Part shown: positions 1-8,622 of the stretch, piece after piece
Position numbering within the stretch: position 1 is the stretch's first letter
How the letters are laid out: each line of letters starts with the position of its first letter
Assembly (NCBI GenBank): GCA_012841015.1
Contig: DUVN01000028.1
Coordinates: 39,188-103,187, forward strand
Reading direction: 5' to 3'
Source: Clostridiaceae bacterium
GTDB lineage: Bacteria; Bacillota; Clostridia; Saccharofermentanales; DTU023
Length of the DNA: 64,000 bases
Made by a program: the position numbers and the translations under genes
Notes under the pieces: model-generated
The model's input: the letters and a program-made list of their open reading frames with translations, nothing else
What the model was told of the DNA's origin: nothing
Database searches by the model: none

Positions 1-4
1 GAGG

Positions 5-874
5 ATGAAGTATCTAATCGCAAATTCGACGACGGAAGTTCTCGAATTCTTGAAGGAGGCCGGAGGGACAGCCAGTATCCTCGCTGGGGGAACGGATCTG
101 GTGCTCGACATCGAATCAGGCAAAAAGAAGGCCGATGTGCTCATCGATGTTACGCGTATCCCGGAACTGAAAAAAATTGAAGAAGTTGACGGTTTCTTGG
201 AAATCGGTGCAGCCGCCACATTGACCGAGATTCACAGTCACCCGCTCGTCAGAAAGTATTTTCCATCGCTCGTTAAAGCGTGCAAGAAAGTGGGATCAAG
301 GCTGATCCAGAACGTTGCGACACTGGCGGGCAACGTCATTACGGCGCAACCTGCCGCTGATGCTGGTATGGCTCTGTCCGTCCTAGATCCGCGATTTGTC
401 TTAGTCGATGAAGAGGGGACGCGTGAATGCTATGTCGATGACATGTATGCAGGATTTGGGGTCAGCACCTTGGATAGCGGACGCACGTTGATGACAAAAA
501 TTAGAATTCCTCTCCCAAAGGAGAATGAGGCTGCGTCCTTCCAAAGACTGGAACTTCGCAAGTCATTGAGTTTGCCAATGTTGAACGTCGCTGCCATGGC
601 CGCAATTAAAGAGGGGAAGTTTGAGTGGGTACGCCTGAGAATGGCACCTGTGGGCAAAGGTCCCGTTCGCGCTGTAGAGGCGGAGGAATGGCTCGTCGGC
701 AAAGAAGTCTCTGAGGAAACATTTGAACGGGCGGGCGAATTGGCTTTGGAAAATGCAAATCCTCGGAGCAACCCACTGCGCGGTAGTAAAGAGTACAGGG
801 AAGCGACGTTGCCCGTCATGGTCAAGCGCGCGCTGTTAGAGATTGCCACGCAATTGAATGTGATGGAAGGGTAG
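5..874 (+). CDS. Molybdenum hydroxylase FAD-binding subunit (CoxM/XdhB-like)
   Basis: This is the FAD-binding medium subunit of a xanthine dehydrogenase/CO dehydrogenase-family enzyme. It passes electrons from the 2Fe-2S subunit to FAD. The 289 residues match the family length. AGGTDL near residues 27-32 and TLAGNVITAQPAADAG near 106-121 are the two FAD-contacting motifs. GAGG directly before the ATG is probably a ribosome binding site cut by the window edge, so the operon may begin further upstream. The iron-sulfur and molybdopterin subunit genes follow in the same direction with tiny gaps. Family assignment is firm. The substrate (purine, nicotinate or other aromatic) cannot be read from this subunit. 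Confidence 0.93.
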   Translation: MKYLIANSTTEVLEFLKEAGGTASILAGGTDLVLDIESGKKKADVLIDVTRIPELKKIEEVDGFLEIGAAATLTEIHSHPLVRKYFPSLVKACKKVGSRLIQNVATLAGNVITAQPAADAGMALSVLDPRFVLVDEEGTRECYVDDMYAGFGVSTLDSGRTLMTKIRIPLPKENEAASFQRLELRKSLSLPMLNVAAMAAIKEGKFEWVRLRMAPVGKGPVRAVEAEEWLVGKEVSEETFERAGELALENANPRSNPLRGSKEYREATLPVMVKRALLEIATQLNVMEG

Positions 875-883
875 GGAAAGAAG

Positions 884-1366
884 ATGAAAGAACGTTTAGT
901 GACAACTGTAAACGGTCGGAGAATTGAGCGGTATGTCGATCCCTCGATGAGACTGGTCGATTTTCTTAGAGATGAGTTGCTTTTAACAGGGACGAAGATT
1001 GGGTGTAAGCAAGGCGAATGTGGTGCCTGCACAATCATCATGAACGGGACGGCAGTCTTGTCCTGTATTATGCCAGTCATGAAGGCGATGGATGCGGAAA
1101 TCCTGACGATCGAAGGACTTGAAAAAGATGGTAAACTCCATCCTATTCAGGATGAGTTCATCAAAGGAGGAGCGATCCAGTGCGGTTTCTGCACACCGGG
1201 ATTCATTATGGGAGCAAAAGCGCTTCTCGATGAAAATCCGTCACCGACGAGCGAAGAAGTTCGAGAAGAATTGAGCGGACATATCTGTCGTTGCACTGGA
1301 TACAAAAAGATAGAGGATGCAGTCTTGAAAGCAGCAGAACGCTTAAGGGAGGAAAAAGATGACTAA
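884..1366 (+). CDS. Molybdenum hydroxylase 2Fe-2S subunit (CoxS/XdhC-like small subunit)
   Basis: The small iron-sulfur subunit carries two 2Fe-2S clusters that link the molybdenum centre to FAD. The N-terminal plant-ferredoxin-type cluster is held by C41, C46, C49 and C61 (GCKQGECGACT). The C-terminal all-helical cluster is held by C100, C103, C135 and C137 (QCGFCTPG and HICRCTGY). All eight expected cysteines are present and the 160-residue length is normal. The gene starts 9 bases after the FAD subunit and its end overlaps the large-subunit start by 8 bases, which points to translational coupling and fixed stoichiometry. Confidence 0.95.
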   Translation: MKERLVTTVNGRRIERYVDPSMRLVDFLRDELLLTGTKIGCKQGECGACTIIMNGTAVLSCIMPVMKAMDAEILTIEGLEKDGKLHPIQDEFIKGGAIQCGFCTPGFIMGAKALLDENPSPTSEEVREELSGHICRCTGYKKIEDAVLKAAERLREEKDD

Positions 1367-3650
1367 GTATGTCGGTAAAAATATTCCGCGGTTGGACGGC
1401 TACGATAAGGCAACGGGGCGCGGTTTGTATACAACGGATATCTACTTGCCCCATATGTTGCATGCTGCTGTCTTGAGAAGTCCGTACGCACACGCTAAGG
1501 TCATTTCAGTCGACGTGTCCGAAGCGGAAAAGATGGAAGGTGTCGTTGCAATCGCGACGAAAGACAATACGCCAAGAACGTATTTCAACGCCACGGCATC
1601 GATGTTTTTGACGAATCTGCCGGATAAACCTGTTTTGGACCAGCAGATCTTTTCTGACGTCGTACGTTATATCGGAGATGAGGTAGCTGCCGTCGCTGCT
1701 GAAACGGAAGCGATTGCGAAAGAGGCCTTGAAGAAAATTAAGGTTGTGTACGAAGAGCTGCCCGCCGTCTATAACGTCGATGATGCGATGAAGGACGGCG
1801 CCCCACAAGTTCAGCCCGATTTTTCGCCCGGGAACAACGTCTGTGGGGGGGTCGTGAAAATCCGTTATGGCGATGCCGAAGCCAATTGGGATAAAGGTGA
1901 AGTATTTGCCGAGACGAAAGTCTACATGCAGCGCATTAAACAGGCTCAATTGGAAACACACGGCGCCGTGGCCGATTATAACCCTAAAGGCCATTTGAAG
2001 GTTTACAGTACGACGCAGACGCCATACCCTGCCAAGATGATTCTTGCGACCATTTTTGATATGCCGGCCAGTAATGTCCACGTCAAAAATCCTCCCTATG
2101 TCGGAGGAGGGTTCGGCGTCCGCATCGGTCTCAGCGCTAAGGCGGAGGCTATCGCGTCAGCTCTCTCGATCCTCGCGAAGCGGCCCGTCAAATACATCTA
2201 TTCGCGGTCGGAAGATTTCCTTACAAGCGATTCGCGGCATGAAGGGTATATCGTGTCGAAGATTTCCGCCATGAAAGATGGAACGTTTGTCGCGCTCGAT
2301 ACGAGGGCTTATATGAACACGGGAGCGTATGCGACGCTCGGTGTCGAGTTGGCAGGTGTCACAGGGGCGAACGGAACATCCGGCGCCTATCGTTTCCCGA
2401 ATATTCATTACGATGGATATGTGATTTATACGAATCAAGAGACAGCTGGAGCTTTTAGAGGGTTCGGGGCCCCTCAGGGAGCTTTTGCGTTGGAGACGTG
2501 TGTCGATCAACTTGCCAAACAGCTTGGACGTGATCCGCTCGACCTTCGTCTACAGAATGCGCTCCGTGACGGCGACGAGTGGTGGTTCCCTTATCCGATC
2601 ACATCGTGCAAACTCATGGACTGCTTGAAAGAGGCAGCGAAGAGTATCGGATGGGACGAGAAGCGTGGGAAAAAACAGACAGGAACGATCCGTAGAGGTG
2701 TAGGAATAGGCTGCGGCACACACGTTAGTAACGGGGCGCCGTTCTGTCTTGACTACAATGCTGCATTTATGCGCATTGAAGTCGACGGTTCGCTCCTCGT
2801 GTCAAGTGCTGTTCCTGAAATTGGCCCCGGTTCGACGACGGGCCTTCTTCAGATTGCAGCGGATGCCGTAGGCGTACCCATGGAGAATGCTCGTTTTGCC
2901 TTTGGCGATACAGATGTTGCGCCGTTCGATGTTGGAAGTCACGCCTCGCGCACGCTTTATTCCGCAGGCTATCTCTTGGTCAGATTGGCCGTCGATTTGA
3001 GGGAACAAATCTTCGAGTGGGCAGGTAAATTTCTCGATGTTGATCCTTCCACGCTCGATCTCGTGGACGGTCAAATCGTCAGTAAGTGTGATGCTGCGGA
3101 ACCGCATATCGAACCGACGCCTCTAAGCTATCTCGCACATCAGGCGCACTTGAGAGCGAAACAGTTCGTTGTAAGCGGTTGCAAGGCTCCCACGAATTCT
3201 CCTCCCTTCCACGCCCATGCCGCCGAAGTCGAAGTCGATATGGAGACAGGTATGATTAAGGTTCTAAAGCTCGCTGCCGCTCACGATGTCGGCGTTGCTG
3301 TCAATCCTATTCTCGTCGAAGGACAGATTGAGAGCGGTTTAATCATGGGGCTCGGATACGCGCTCCGCGAGGAAATGACATATCAGGAAGGCAAAGGTTT
3401 CTACAACGACAGTTACCACAAGTACATGTTGCCGACGATGGATGAGACGCCGGAAATGGAGTCGATTATCGTGGAGGGTTTCGATCCTGACGGACCTTTT
3501 GGCGTCAAGGGAGTAGGCGAGTGCGGCATGATCCCGACAGCTCCTGCTATCGTGGGAGCCGTTGAGGATGCGATCGGTATCAGGTTCTATGAGATACCGT
3601 TGACACCGGGGCGCGTGCTGAAGAAGATCAAGGAGGTATACGGCGACTGA
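1359..3650 (+). CDS. Molybdenum hydroxylase molybdopterin-binding large subunit (CoxL/XdhA-like)
   Basis: The catalytic subunit binds the molybdenum cofactor. Visible family motifs are GGGFGVR near residue 249, AFRGFGAPQ near 365 and GVGECG near 718. The last contains the expected catalytic glutamate, about E721. AFRGFG resembles xanthine dehydrogenases rather than the AYRCSFR loop of true CO dehydrogenases, so a purine or N-heterocycle hydroxylase is more likely than CO oxidation. The 763 residues form a complete large subunit. It is the last gene of the trio in this window. No cofactor-insertion or molybdopterin-biosynthesis gene is nearby, so maturation factors must be encoded elsewhere. 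Confidence 0.94.
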   Translation: MTKYVGKNIPRLDGYDKATGRGLYTTDIYLPHMLHAAVLRSPYAHAKVISVDVSEAEKMEGVVAIATKDNTPRTYFNATASMFLTNLPDKPVLDQQIFSDVVRYIGDEVAAVAAETEAIAKEALKKIKVVYEELPAVYNVDDAMKDGAPQVQPDFSPGNNVCGGVVKIRYGDAEANWDKGEVFAETKVYMQRIKQAQLETHGAVADYNPKGHLKVYSTTQTPYPAKMILATIFDMPASNVHVKNPPYVGGGFGVRIGLSAKAEAIASALSILAKRPVKYIYSRSEDFLTSDSRHEGYIVSKISAMKDGTFVALDTRAYMNTGAYATLGVELAGVTGANGTSGAYRFPNIHYDGYVIYTNQETAGAFRGFGAPQGAFALETCVDQLAKQLGRDPLDLRLQNALRDGDEWWFPYPITSCKLMDCLKEAAKSIGWDEKRGKKQTGTIRRGVGIGCGTHVSNGAPFCLDYNAAFMRIEVDGSLLVSSAVPEIGPGSTTGLLQIAADAVGVPMENARFAFGDTDVAPFDVGSHASRTLYSAGYLLVRLAVDLREQIFEWAGKFLDVDPSTLDLVDGQIVSKCDAAEPHIEPTPLSYLAHQAHLRAKQFVVSGCKAPTNSPPFHAHAAEVEVDMETGMIKVLKLAAAHDVGVAVNPILVEGQIESGLIMGLGYALREEMTYQEGKGFYNDSYHKYMLPTMDETPEMESIIVEGFDPDGPFGVKGVGECGMIPTAPAIVGAVEDAIGIRFYEIPLTPGRVLKKIKEVYGD

Positions 3651-3810
3651 GTGATCATATTTCTGAAAGCAACTGGAAATCAGGCGACAGTCTGACGAGA
3701 TAAGTGAAGTACAACTTGCATGAGCTTGACCATACGGCAGGAATTGCTATTTGTTGACACATATAGAATAAGGAGGCTATGGTGAGCTCGAGCAGGTAAG
3801 TATCTGTTCA

Positions 3811-3830
3811 CGTAGATACCGATATCTACG
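3811..3830. repeat. 8-bp inverted repeat overlapping the DUF3810 stop codon
   Basis: CGTAGATA, a 4-base loop and TATCTACG form a perfect stem that includes the DUF3810 stop codon. No T-run follows on either strand, so it is only a weak candidate for a bidirectional transcription end between the converging molybdenum hydroxylase and DUF3810 genes. Confidence 0.4.
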
Positions 3831-4977
3831 GAGCACCCACCATTTCGATATAAGCTAGGAGGAGGTCGACGACTTGACCGTATGTCTTGACGCCGGCATC
3901 CTCCTTGTTTGCTTTCAGATAAGCGTCGTTGACTGCCGATGAAAACGTTGCAATTGGTGTCTCAAAAGCTTCCCAATACTCTCTTTCTGATTCTAAATCA
4001 CGAGCGATCGCCGGTGTGATGTGCGCATACGCATTCGACCATCGTTCATAATCTTCTGCGTAGAGTTTGTCGCTCAATTGCTTCCACGCGCTCAGTAAGC
4101 CAGAATAACGCCAAACAGGATCAGGATGATAAAGACAACTGATGTACGCTGCGAGGTTCGCATCATCTTCGCGCGCAAAACCGCGCGCGTGAGCGATCTC
4201 ATGAGCCGTCATTGCAGGAATGCCATAGTCGGGCTGATCGGTGTTGACGTTTACTTCGACAAAGAGCGGCATATACATGCCGACGATATGCGTGTACGAC
4301 CAGTATCGAGACAGAATAACGTTTTTTGGAATTGGGCGCACTGAACTTTTTAGTGCGGGAAAGACTTCACCTGCCTTTTCCCAACCGCGATAGGAGTCTT
4401 TGAACAGATCTCGAGTAGAATCGATCATCAAGACGCCGTTTTTATCTTCCGGCAGACCTTCACGCACCTCACCGGCAGCTCGAGCAAAAGCGATGGTTGC
4501 GTTTTCGAGCTCATCAGCGGGACGCTCTTTGACGACAAGCCCTAGTGATTCAGCGAGAGGGGAGCGCGCGTAATGGATGCCATGAAATGTGAAAAAGAGT
4601 GAAAGCGCGTACAGAGCGATCGTGAGCACGATGAGCACTGTTTTGAGGAGTCGCTGCCATCGCCAAGCAGGATGCCGAATGAACCTTACGATTCCGCGTA
4701 TTGCGAGCACGATAAGAGCGAGCGATCCTCCGACAACGAAAAGTTCAGTCAATGAAAAGGGGATAAGGTTAGTAAGAGACGACCATATCTTAGCCAGAGG
4801 TTGGAAGATTTTTTTCGAGTAAATGTCAGCTATGAGAGCATACTTGAAAGCAGCCTCACGCAGAACGAAGAGAACGAGCACGATGAAAAGAGCGATACCG
4901 AGAGCGACGCTGGCGGCGAACAGGTCCGGTTGCTGTATTTCGTTAAGTCTTCGTTTTTTTTCCTTTCTTCGCTTCAT
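3826..4977 (-). CDS. DUF3810 family membrane protein with HExxH motif
   Basis: The protein starts with a very basic segment (MKRRKEKKRRL) followed by three hydrophobic helices in the first 150 residues. A soluble part then carries HEIAHARGF near residue 260. HExxH is a zinc-metalloprotease-type signature, and DUF3810 proteins share this layout. The likely place of action is the outer face of the membrane, but no substrate is known to me. The 383-residue length fits the family. The gene lies between the hydroxylase operon, convergent with it, and thrS, same strand and upstream, with about 240 bases separating it from thrS. The start is the first ATG and its upstream Shine-Dalgarno is weak. Confidence 0.8.
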   Translation of the reverse strand: MKRRKEKKRRLNEIQQPDLFAASVALGIALFIVLVLFVLREAAFKYALIADIYSKKIFQPLAKIWSSLTNLIPFSLTELFVVGGSLALIVLAIRGIVRFIRHPAWRWQRLLKTVLIVLTIALYALSLFFTFHGIHYARSPLAESLGLVVKERPADELENATIAFARAAGEVREGLPEDKNGVLMIDSTRDLFKDSYRGWEKAGEVFPALKSSVRPIPKNVILSRYWSYTHIVGMYMPLFVEVNVNTDQPDYGIPAMTAHEIAHARGFAREDDANLAAYISCLYHPDPVWRYSGLLSAWKQLSDKLYAEDYERWSNAYAHITPAIARDLESEREYWEAFETPIATFSSAVNDAYLKANKEDAGVKTYGQVVDLLLAYIEMVGAP

Positions 4978-5140
4978 CCCATCTGTTTGTCCTGTTGTGG
5001 TGGTGATGATACACGTGAGAGACTACGTTCACGTTGCACGGAGTTAGAGTAACAGTCACATAGAAAACTGCCAAAAGTGGTACACGCCGTCGTGTACGAC
5101 TGTTTTTATTAGTGGTGACCGGGTATCGTAGAACAGATAA

Positions 5141-5182
5141 GGGACTGTTTTAGACGCCGAAGTAAGGCGTAAAGACAGTCCC
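5141..5182 (-). terminator. Long hairpin downstream of thrS
   Basis: GGGACTGT pairs with ACAGTCCC. The stem continues through a T/A-rich segment into an inner ACGCC/GGCGT stem with a 7-base loop. It lies just after the thrS stop on the minus strand. No clear T-run follows, so intrinsic termination is not certain. The two-stem plan resembles the hairpin at 33126-33176. Confidence 0.5.
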
Positions 5183-5218
5183 GTATGTAATCCGATATTC
5201 ATATGATCAGTCGCTACG

Positions 5219-7048
5219 TCATTCGCTTTGATTGACGGCCGCTGCATCATACCTCGTTGAATTAAGCTCGCGCACTTTGTCGACAAACTCTTCAATACTC
5301 AACGATCCGATGTTACCCTCATCGCGGCTACGGACGGACAATGTCTTGTACTCCGCTTCACGGTCGCCGACAACGAGCATATAGGGGACTTTGGCGAGCT
5401 GCGCTTCACGGATCTTGTAGCCAATTTTCTCGTCGCGTATGTCGAGTTCAGCACGGAACCCCTGATTTCTCAATTGTTTGACAACTTCCTCAGCATACGC
5501 AGAATTCTGTTGAGAAATCGACAGGATGCGTACTTGCTCCGGCGAGAGCCAGAACGGGAATTTGCCACCGTAATGCTCGATCAAGATCGCTATAAAGCGC
5601 TCAATGGCGCCTAATGCCGTGCGATGGACAACGATCGGGCGGTGTTTTGCGCCGTCTGAACCTGTATACTCGAGATTAAATCGCTGCGGCATCTGAAAAT
5701 CTAGTTGAATCGTTCCGCACTGCCAGCCGCGACCGATCGCATCTTCAATATGAAAATCGATCTTCGGCCCGTAGAACGCGCCATCCCCAGGGTTGATACG
5801 GTAGTCGGTACCGAGGTCTTCTAAGACCTTTTGCAAGACGCTCTCAGCACGATTCCAGTCCTCGACGTCGCCCATAGAATTTTCCGGTCTCGTCGAAAGT
5901 TCCACACGGTAACGGAAGCCAAATGCTCGGTAGATGCGGTCGATGAGACGGATGATGCCGCTGACCTCATCCTCAATCTGATCTGGCGTCATGAAGAGAT
6001 GCGCGTCATCTTGTGTGAAAGCGCGCACGCGCATGAGTCCATGCAACGTCCCCGATTTTTCATGGCGGTGGACGAGTCCAAGTTCGCCCATCCGCAAAGG
6101 GAGGTCGCGGTAGGAATGCGGTTTGTTTTTATAAATCAGCATGCCTCCGGGGCAGTTCATCGGCTTAACTGCGTAGTCCTGCTCGTCGATCACGACTGTG
6201 TACATGTTGTCTTTGTAGTGATCCCAGTGACCTGATTCCTCCCACAGAGAGCGAGCGAGGATCATTGGCGTGGAGACGAGCACGTATCCGGCCTCACGGT
6301 GAAGCTCTTTCCAGTAGTCGATCAACAAATCGCGTAGCACCATACCCTTCGGAAGGAAAAATGGAAAACCGGGCCCCGCGTCTGACGTCATGAATAACTC
6401 AAGTTCCCTGCCCAATTTTCGGTGGTCGCGCAATTTTGCTTCTTCCAACTGCTTCAGATAGCGATCAAGCTGTTCTTTTTTTGGATAGGAGACGCCGTAA
6501 ATACGTGTAAGCATCTTATTCTTTTCATCGCCGTGCCAGTATGCGCCCGATACGCTCAGAAGCTTAAAGGCTTTGATTTGCTTAGTGTATCGGATGTGAG
6601 GTCCCGCGCAGAGATCGGTAAAGTCGTCCTGCGTATAGAAGGATATTTCCTCGTCCTCTGGCAACGCCAAAACCATCTCGAGTTTATAGGGTTCATCTTG
6701 TTTCTTGACGTACTCGATCGCCTCGTCGCGCGGCAACGTAAAGCGCTCAATTTTGTAATTTGCTTTCGCAATTTTCTTCATCTCTTCTTCGATAGCAGGG
6801 AGATCGTCTACTGTAAACCCTCCTTCACGATCAAAGTCGTAGTAAAAGCCATTTTCAATTGCAGGGCCAATCGCTAGCTTTGTCTCCGGAAAAAGTCGTT
6901 TTACGGCGTGCGCAAGAAGGTGGGAACTACTATGCCAGAATGCATGCATATCCTGATCATTTTTCACGCCATCCGCTGTCGTCGTCATCACGACCTGTTC
7001 TTTCTTATCTTCGGCGGGAAGATGTTGTCGTTTTGCTTCGTCCGGCAT
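5219..7048 (-). CDS. thrS: Threonyl-tRNA synthetase lacking a TGS domain
   Basis: Class II threonyl-tRNA synthetase charges tRNA-Thr in the cytoplasm. The editing domain (SAD) begins near residue 42 with HSSSHLLAH, and the catalytic core has VHRHEKSGTLHGL (motif 2 region) and the motif 3 stretch LGAIERF. The C-terminal anticodon domain is complete. At 609 residues it is shorter than the usual 635-645 because the N-terminal TGS domain is absent, replaced by about 35 polar residues. AAGGAG lies 8 bases before the chosen ATG. I looked for a T-box leader upstream and did not recognise one. A small hairpin (7079-7096) sits in the leader instead. Confidence 0.96.
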   Translation of the reverse strand: MPDEAKRQHLPAEDKKEQVVMTTTADGVKNDQDMHAFWHSSSHLLAHAVKRLFPETKLAIGPAIENGFYYDFDREGGFTVDDLPAIEEEMKKIAKANYKIERFTLPRDEAIEYVKKQDEPYKLEMVLALPEDEEISFYTQDDFTDLCAGPHIRYTKQIKAFKLLSVSGAYWHGDEKNKMLTRIYGVSYPKKEQLDRYLKQLEEAKLRDHRKLGRELELFMTSDAGPGFPFFLPKGMVLRDLLIDYWKELHREAGYVLVSTPMILARSLWEESGHWDHYKDNMYTVVIDEQDYAVKPMNCPGGMLIYKNKPHSYRDLPLRMGELGLVHRHEKSGTLHGLMRVRAFTQDDAHLFMTPDQIEDEVSGIIRLIDRIYRAFGFRYRVELSTRPENSMGDVEDWNRAESVLQKVLEDLGTDYRINPGDGAFYGPKIDFHIEDAIGRGWQCGTIQLDFQMPQRFNLEYTGSDGAKHRPIVVHRTALGAIERFIAILIEHYGGKFPFWLSPEQVRILSISQQNSAYAEEVVKQLRNQGFRAELDIRDEKIGYKIREAQLAKVPYMLVVGDREAEYKTLSVRSRDEGNIGSLSIEEFVDKVRELNSTRYDAAAVNQSE

Positions 7049-7078
7049 ATCAGTATCTCCTTTTCATAAATTTTTGTG

Positions 7079-7096
7079 GTGCCAGACAAATGGCAC
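7079..7096 (-). promoter_or_regulatory. Small leader hairpin upstream of thrS
   Basis: GTGCCA and TGGCAC form a 6-bp stem with a 6-base loop about 30 bases before the thrS start. It is not followed by a T-run, so any role in controlling thrS is conjecture. Confidence 0.25.
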
Positions 7097-7149
7097 TCAG
7101 TTTTTGTCCTACTGTCGGTATACATGAATCAGAGTCTACCGATTGGACG

Positions 7150-7305
7150 CTACTGTAAAGAATAGCCCAGCCACAAAAGAATGGCAATCATGTAACGTTA
7201 CACCACAGCAGGGCGCTGCATGAGGTAATCTGCGATAAAGAGTCCAAAGCTGCTTACAAATACTGCGATCGGACCAAATGCACCCAGTACTTTTAGTCTC
7301 AGGAA
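7150..7305 (-). pseudogene. Possible remnant of a small membrane protein
   Basis: Between rbsK and thrS, one minus-strand frame reads as two hydrophobic stretches (GAFGPIAVFVSSFGLF and MIAILLWLGYS) separated by a single TAA. No ATG, GTG or TTG start precedes the first stretch. The hydrophobic pattern looks protein-like, but the missing start and the internal stop mean it is either decayed or chance. I could not assign a family. Confidence 0.15.
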
Positions 7306-8276
7306 TCAGTATCCACGTGAGAGCAATACCATTCATCGAACGCTTCAACTTCGTTCCGATACGGCAGTGACGGTTGTGCCCCCATTCTTGTCACACTGAT
7401 AGCAGATGCTTTCGTTGCGAACTCAATCGCCTGACTAAGTTCGGTCGTTGTGGGAATGAAGGCGTCGGAAGACCGTCCTGTCATCAAACGGTCAATTTCG
7501 CATGCGACGGCGCCGTTGAAACAATCGCCCGCCGCTGTCGTGTCAACGGCGTTGACGCGGTAGGCAGGGAAATGCTTGATGTCACCGCCGCGGCTGATTG
7601 AGAGCGAACCATATGAACCGAGTGTGACGATGAGCGATTTGACGCCGCGCCGATGGAGCACACGTGCCGCTTCAATTTGCTGAGGGTATGTGCCTGTCGG
7701 TAGTCCAGTTAAAAGTGCCAATTCGCTCTCATTCGGTGTCAAGAGATCGATAAGACCATAAGCATCAGAACGAAGCCCCTGGGCTGGTGCAGGATTGAGA
7801 ATCGTAAAGACACCTTCTTCACGCGCGATCGAAAGTGATTTGTACACGGCGTCCATGGGGATTTCAAGTTGAAGAAGGAGAACGCGTGACTGCGCAATGA
7901 CAGGGCGCAGCGTCTCAATCGACTCTTCAGTGAACGTGTGATTCGCTCCCGAGACGACTGTGATACGGTTCTGGCCTTTTGCATCTACGAGAATCACGGC
8001 GATTCCCGTCGGGACGCCATCGATTTTCTCGATAACTGCGCCGTCAGCAAATTCTTGACGAAGTCCCTTGAGGATAACATCACCAAATGAATCATTGCCC
8101 ACGCGCCCGACCATGGTCGTTTTTGCACCGCATCGGGCGGCCGCTACGGCCTGATTTGCGCCTTTCCCGCCAAAAATCTGTTGAAAGTCGTTGCCAAGAA
8201 CCGTCTCGCCTGCCTCTGGGGCTCTCTTGGTCGTCACAACGAGATCCATATTGATACTACCGATGACAGTGATCAT
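7299..8276 (-). CDS. rbsK: Ribokinase (PfkB family)
   Basis: A PfkB-family sugar kinase, most likely converting ribose to ribose-5-phosphate in the cytoplasm. The N-terminal signature GGKGANQAVAAARCG and the C-terminal DTTAAGDCFNGA, with the catalytic aspartate in the GD pair, are both present. I chose the ATG at 8276 (325 residues, MITVIGSINMDL) because AAGGAG sits 9 bases before it and family members begin here. The ORF track start adds 14 unlikely residues. No ribose transporter or rbsD is adjacent, so it may serve nucleoside salvage. GD with A instead of G before it (TAAGD) is a minor variation of the motif. Confidence 0.9.
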   Translation of the reverse strand: MITVIGSINMDLVVTTKRAPEAGETVLGNDFQQIFGGKGANQAVAAARCGAKTTMVGRVGNDSFGDVILKGLRQEFADGAVIEKIDGVPTGIAVILVDAKGQNRITVVSGANHTFTEESIETLRPVIAQSRVLLLQLEIPMDAVYKSLSIAREEGVFTILNPAPAQGLRSDAYGLIDLLTPNESELALLTGLPTGTYPQQIEAARVLHRRGVKSLIVTLGSYGSLSISRGGDIKHFPAYRVNAVDTTAAGDCFNGAVACEIDRLMTGRSSDAFIPTTTELSQAIEFATKASAISVTRMGAQPSLPYRNEVEAFDEWYCSHVDTDS

Positions 8277-8344
8277 GCAAAAAATCTCCTTTATATTCTG
8301 ATTTTTGAAGCATATCAATTCTTTTCTCCGTCAGGTTGATGTTC

Positions 8345-8364
8345 CCATCACCATTCTGTGATGG
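8345..8364. promoter_or_regulatory. 7-bp inverted repeat, candidate operator upstream of rbsK
   Basis: CCATCAC and GTGATGG flank a 6-base spacer about 70 bases upstream of the rbsK start. Its place in a divergent promoter region fits an operator, but no cognate regulator gene is adjacent. Confidence 0.3.
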
Positions 8365-8486
8365 CGTTGAAAGACCGTTGAGGAGAATTCTTTCATGTCT
8401 ATGTCTCAGTATAACACCGTTACATTCGTCAGAATGTTATAAGCAACACATCGTCCGCACGTAGAAAATTAACAATTAGATCACAG

Positions 8487-8515
8487 TTTACGAACACGAG
8501 CAAAATCTCTATACT
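8487..8515 (+). promoter_or_regulatory. Candidate sigma-A promoter for the Na/phosphate symporter
   Basis: TTTACG, 17 bases and TATACT match the -35 and -10 consensus at four and five positions. The predicted transcript has a leader of about 100 bases. Confidence 0.4.
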
Positions 8516-8622
8516 TACTTAGGTTGGGTCTATCCGCGGTCTGTCTGAGCACATGACGTGCTACAGTATGACGGGCTCAACTTATTCGACTCGTCGCGGA
8601 ACGATCTAAAGTAAGGTGATTG

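Larger units (their letters stand above)
8277..8622. other. Divergent intergenic region between rbsK and the phosphate symporter
   Basis: No gene is seen. The region holds the rbsK ribosome binding site, an inverted repeat CCATCAC-6-GTGATGG (8345-8364), a smaller repeat ACATTC-GTCA-GAATGT near 8430, and a plausible promoter for the downstream symporter. Confidence 0.6.

Noticed and set aside
1359-3650. True carbon monoxide dehydrogenase
   Set aside because: The active-site loop reads AFRGFG rather than the AYRCSFR type of CO dehydrogenase.
7049-7298. T-box riboswitch upstream of thrS (and 53001-53260 for tyrS)
   Set aside because: I found neither the conserved AGGGTGGNACCGCG box nor a terminator/antiterminator pair on the minus strand.
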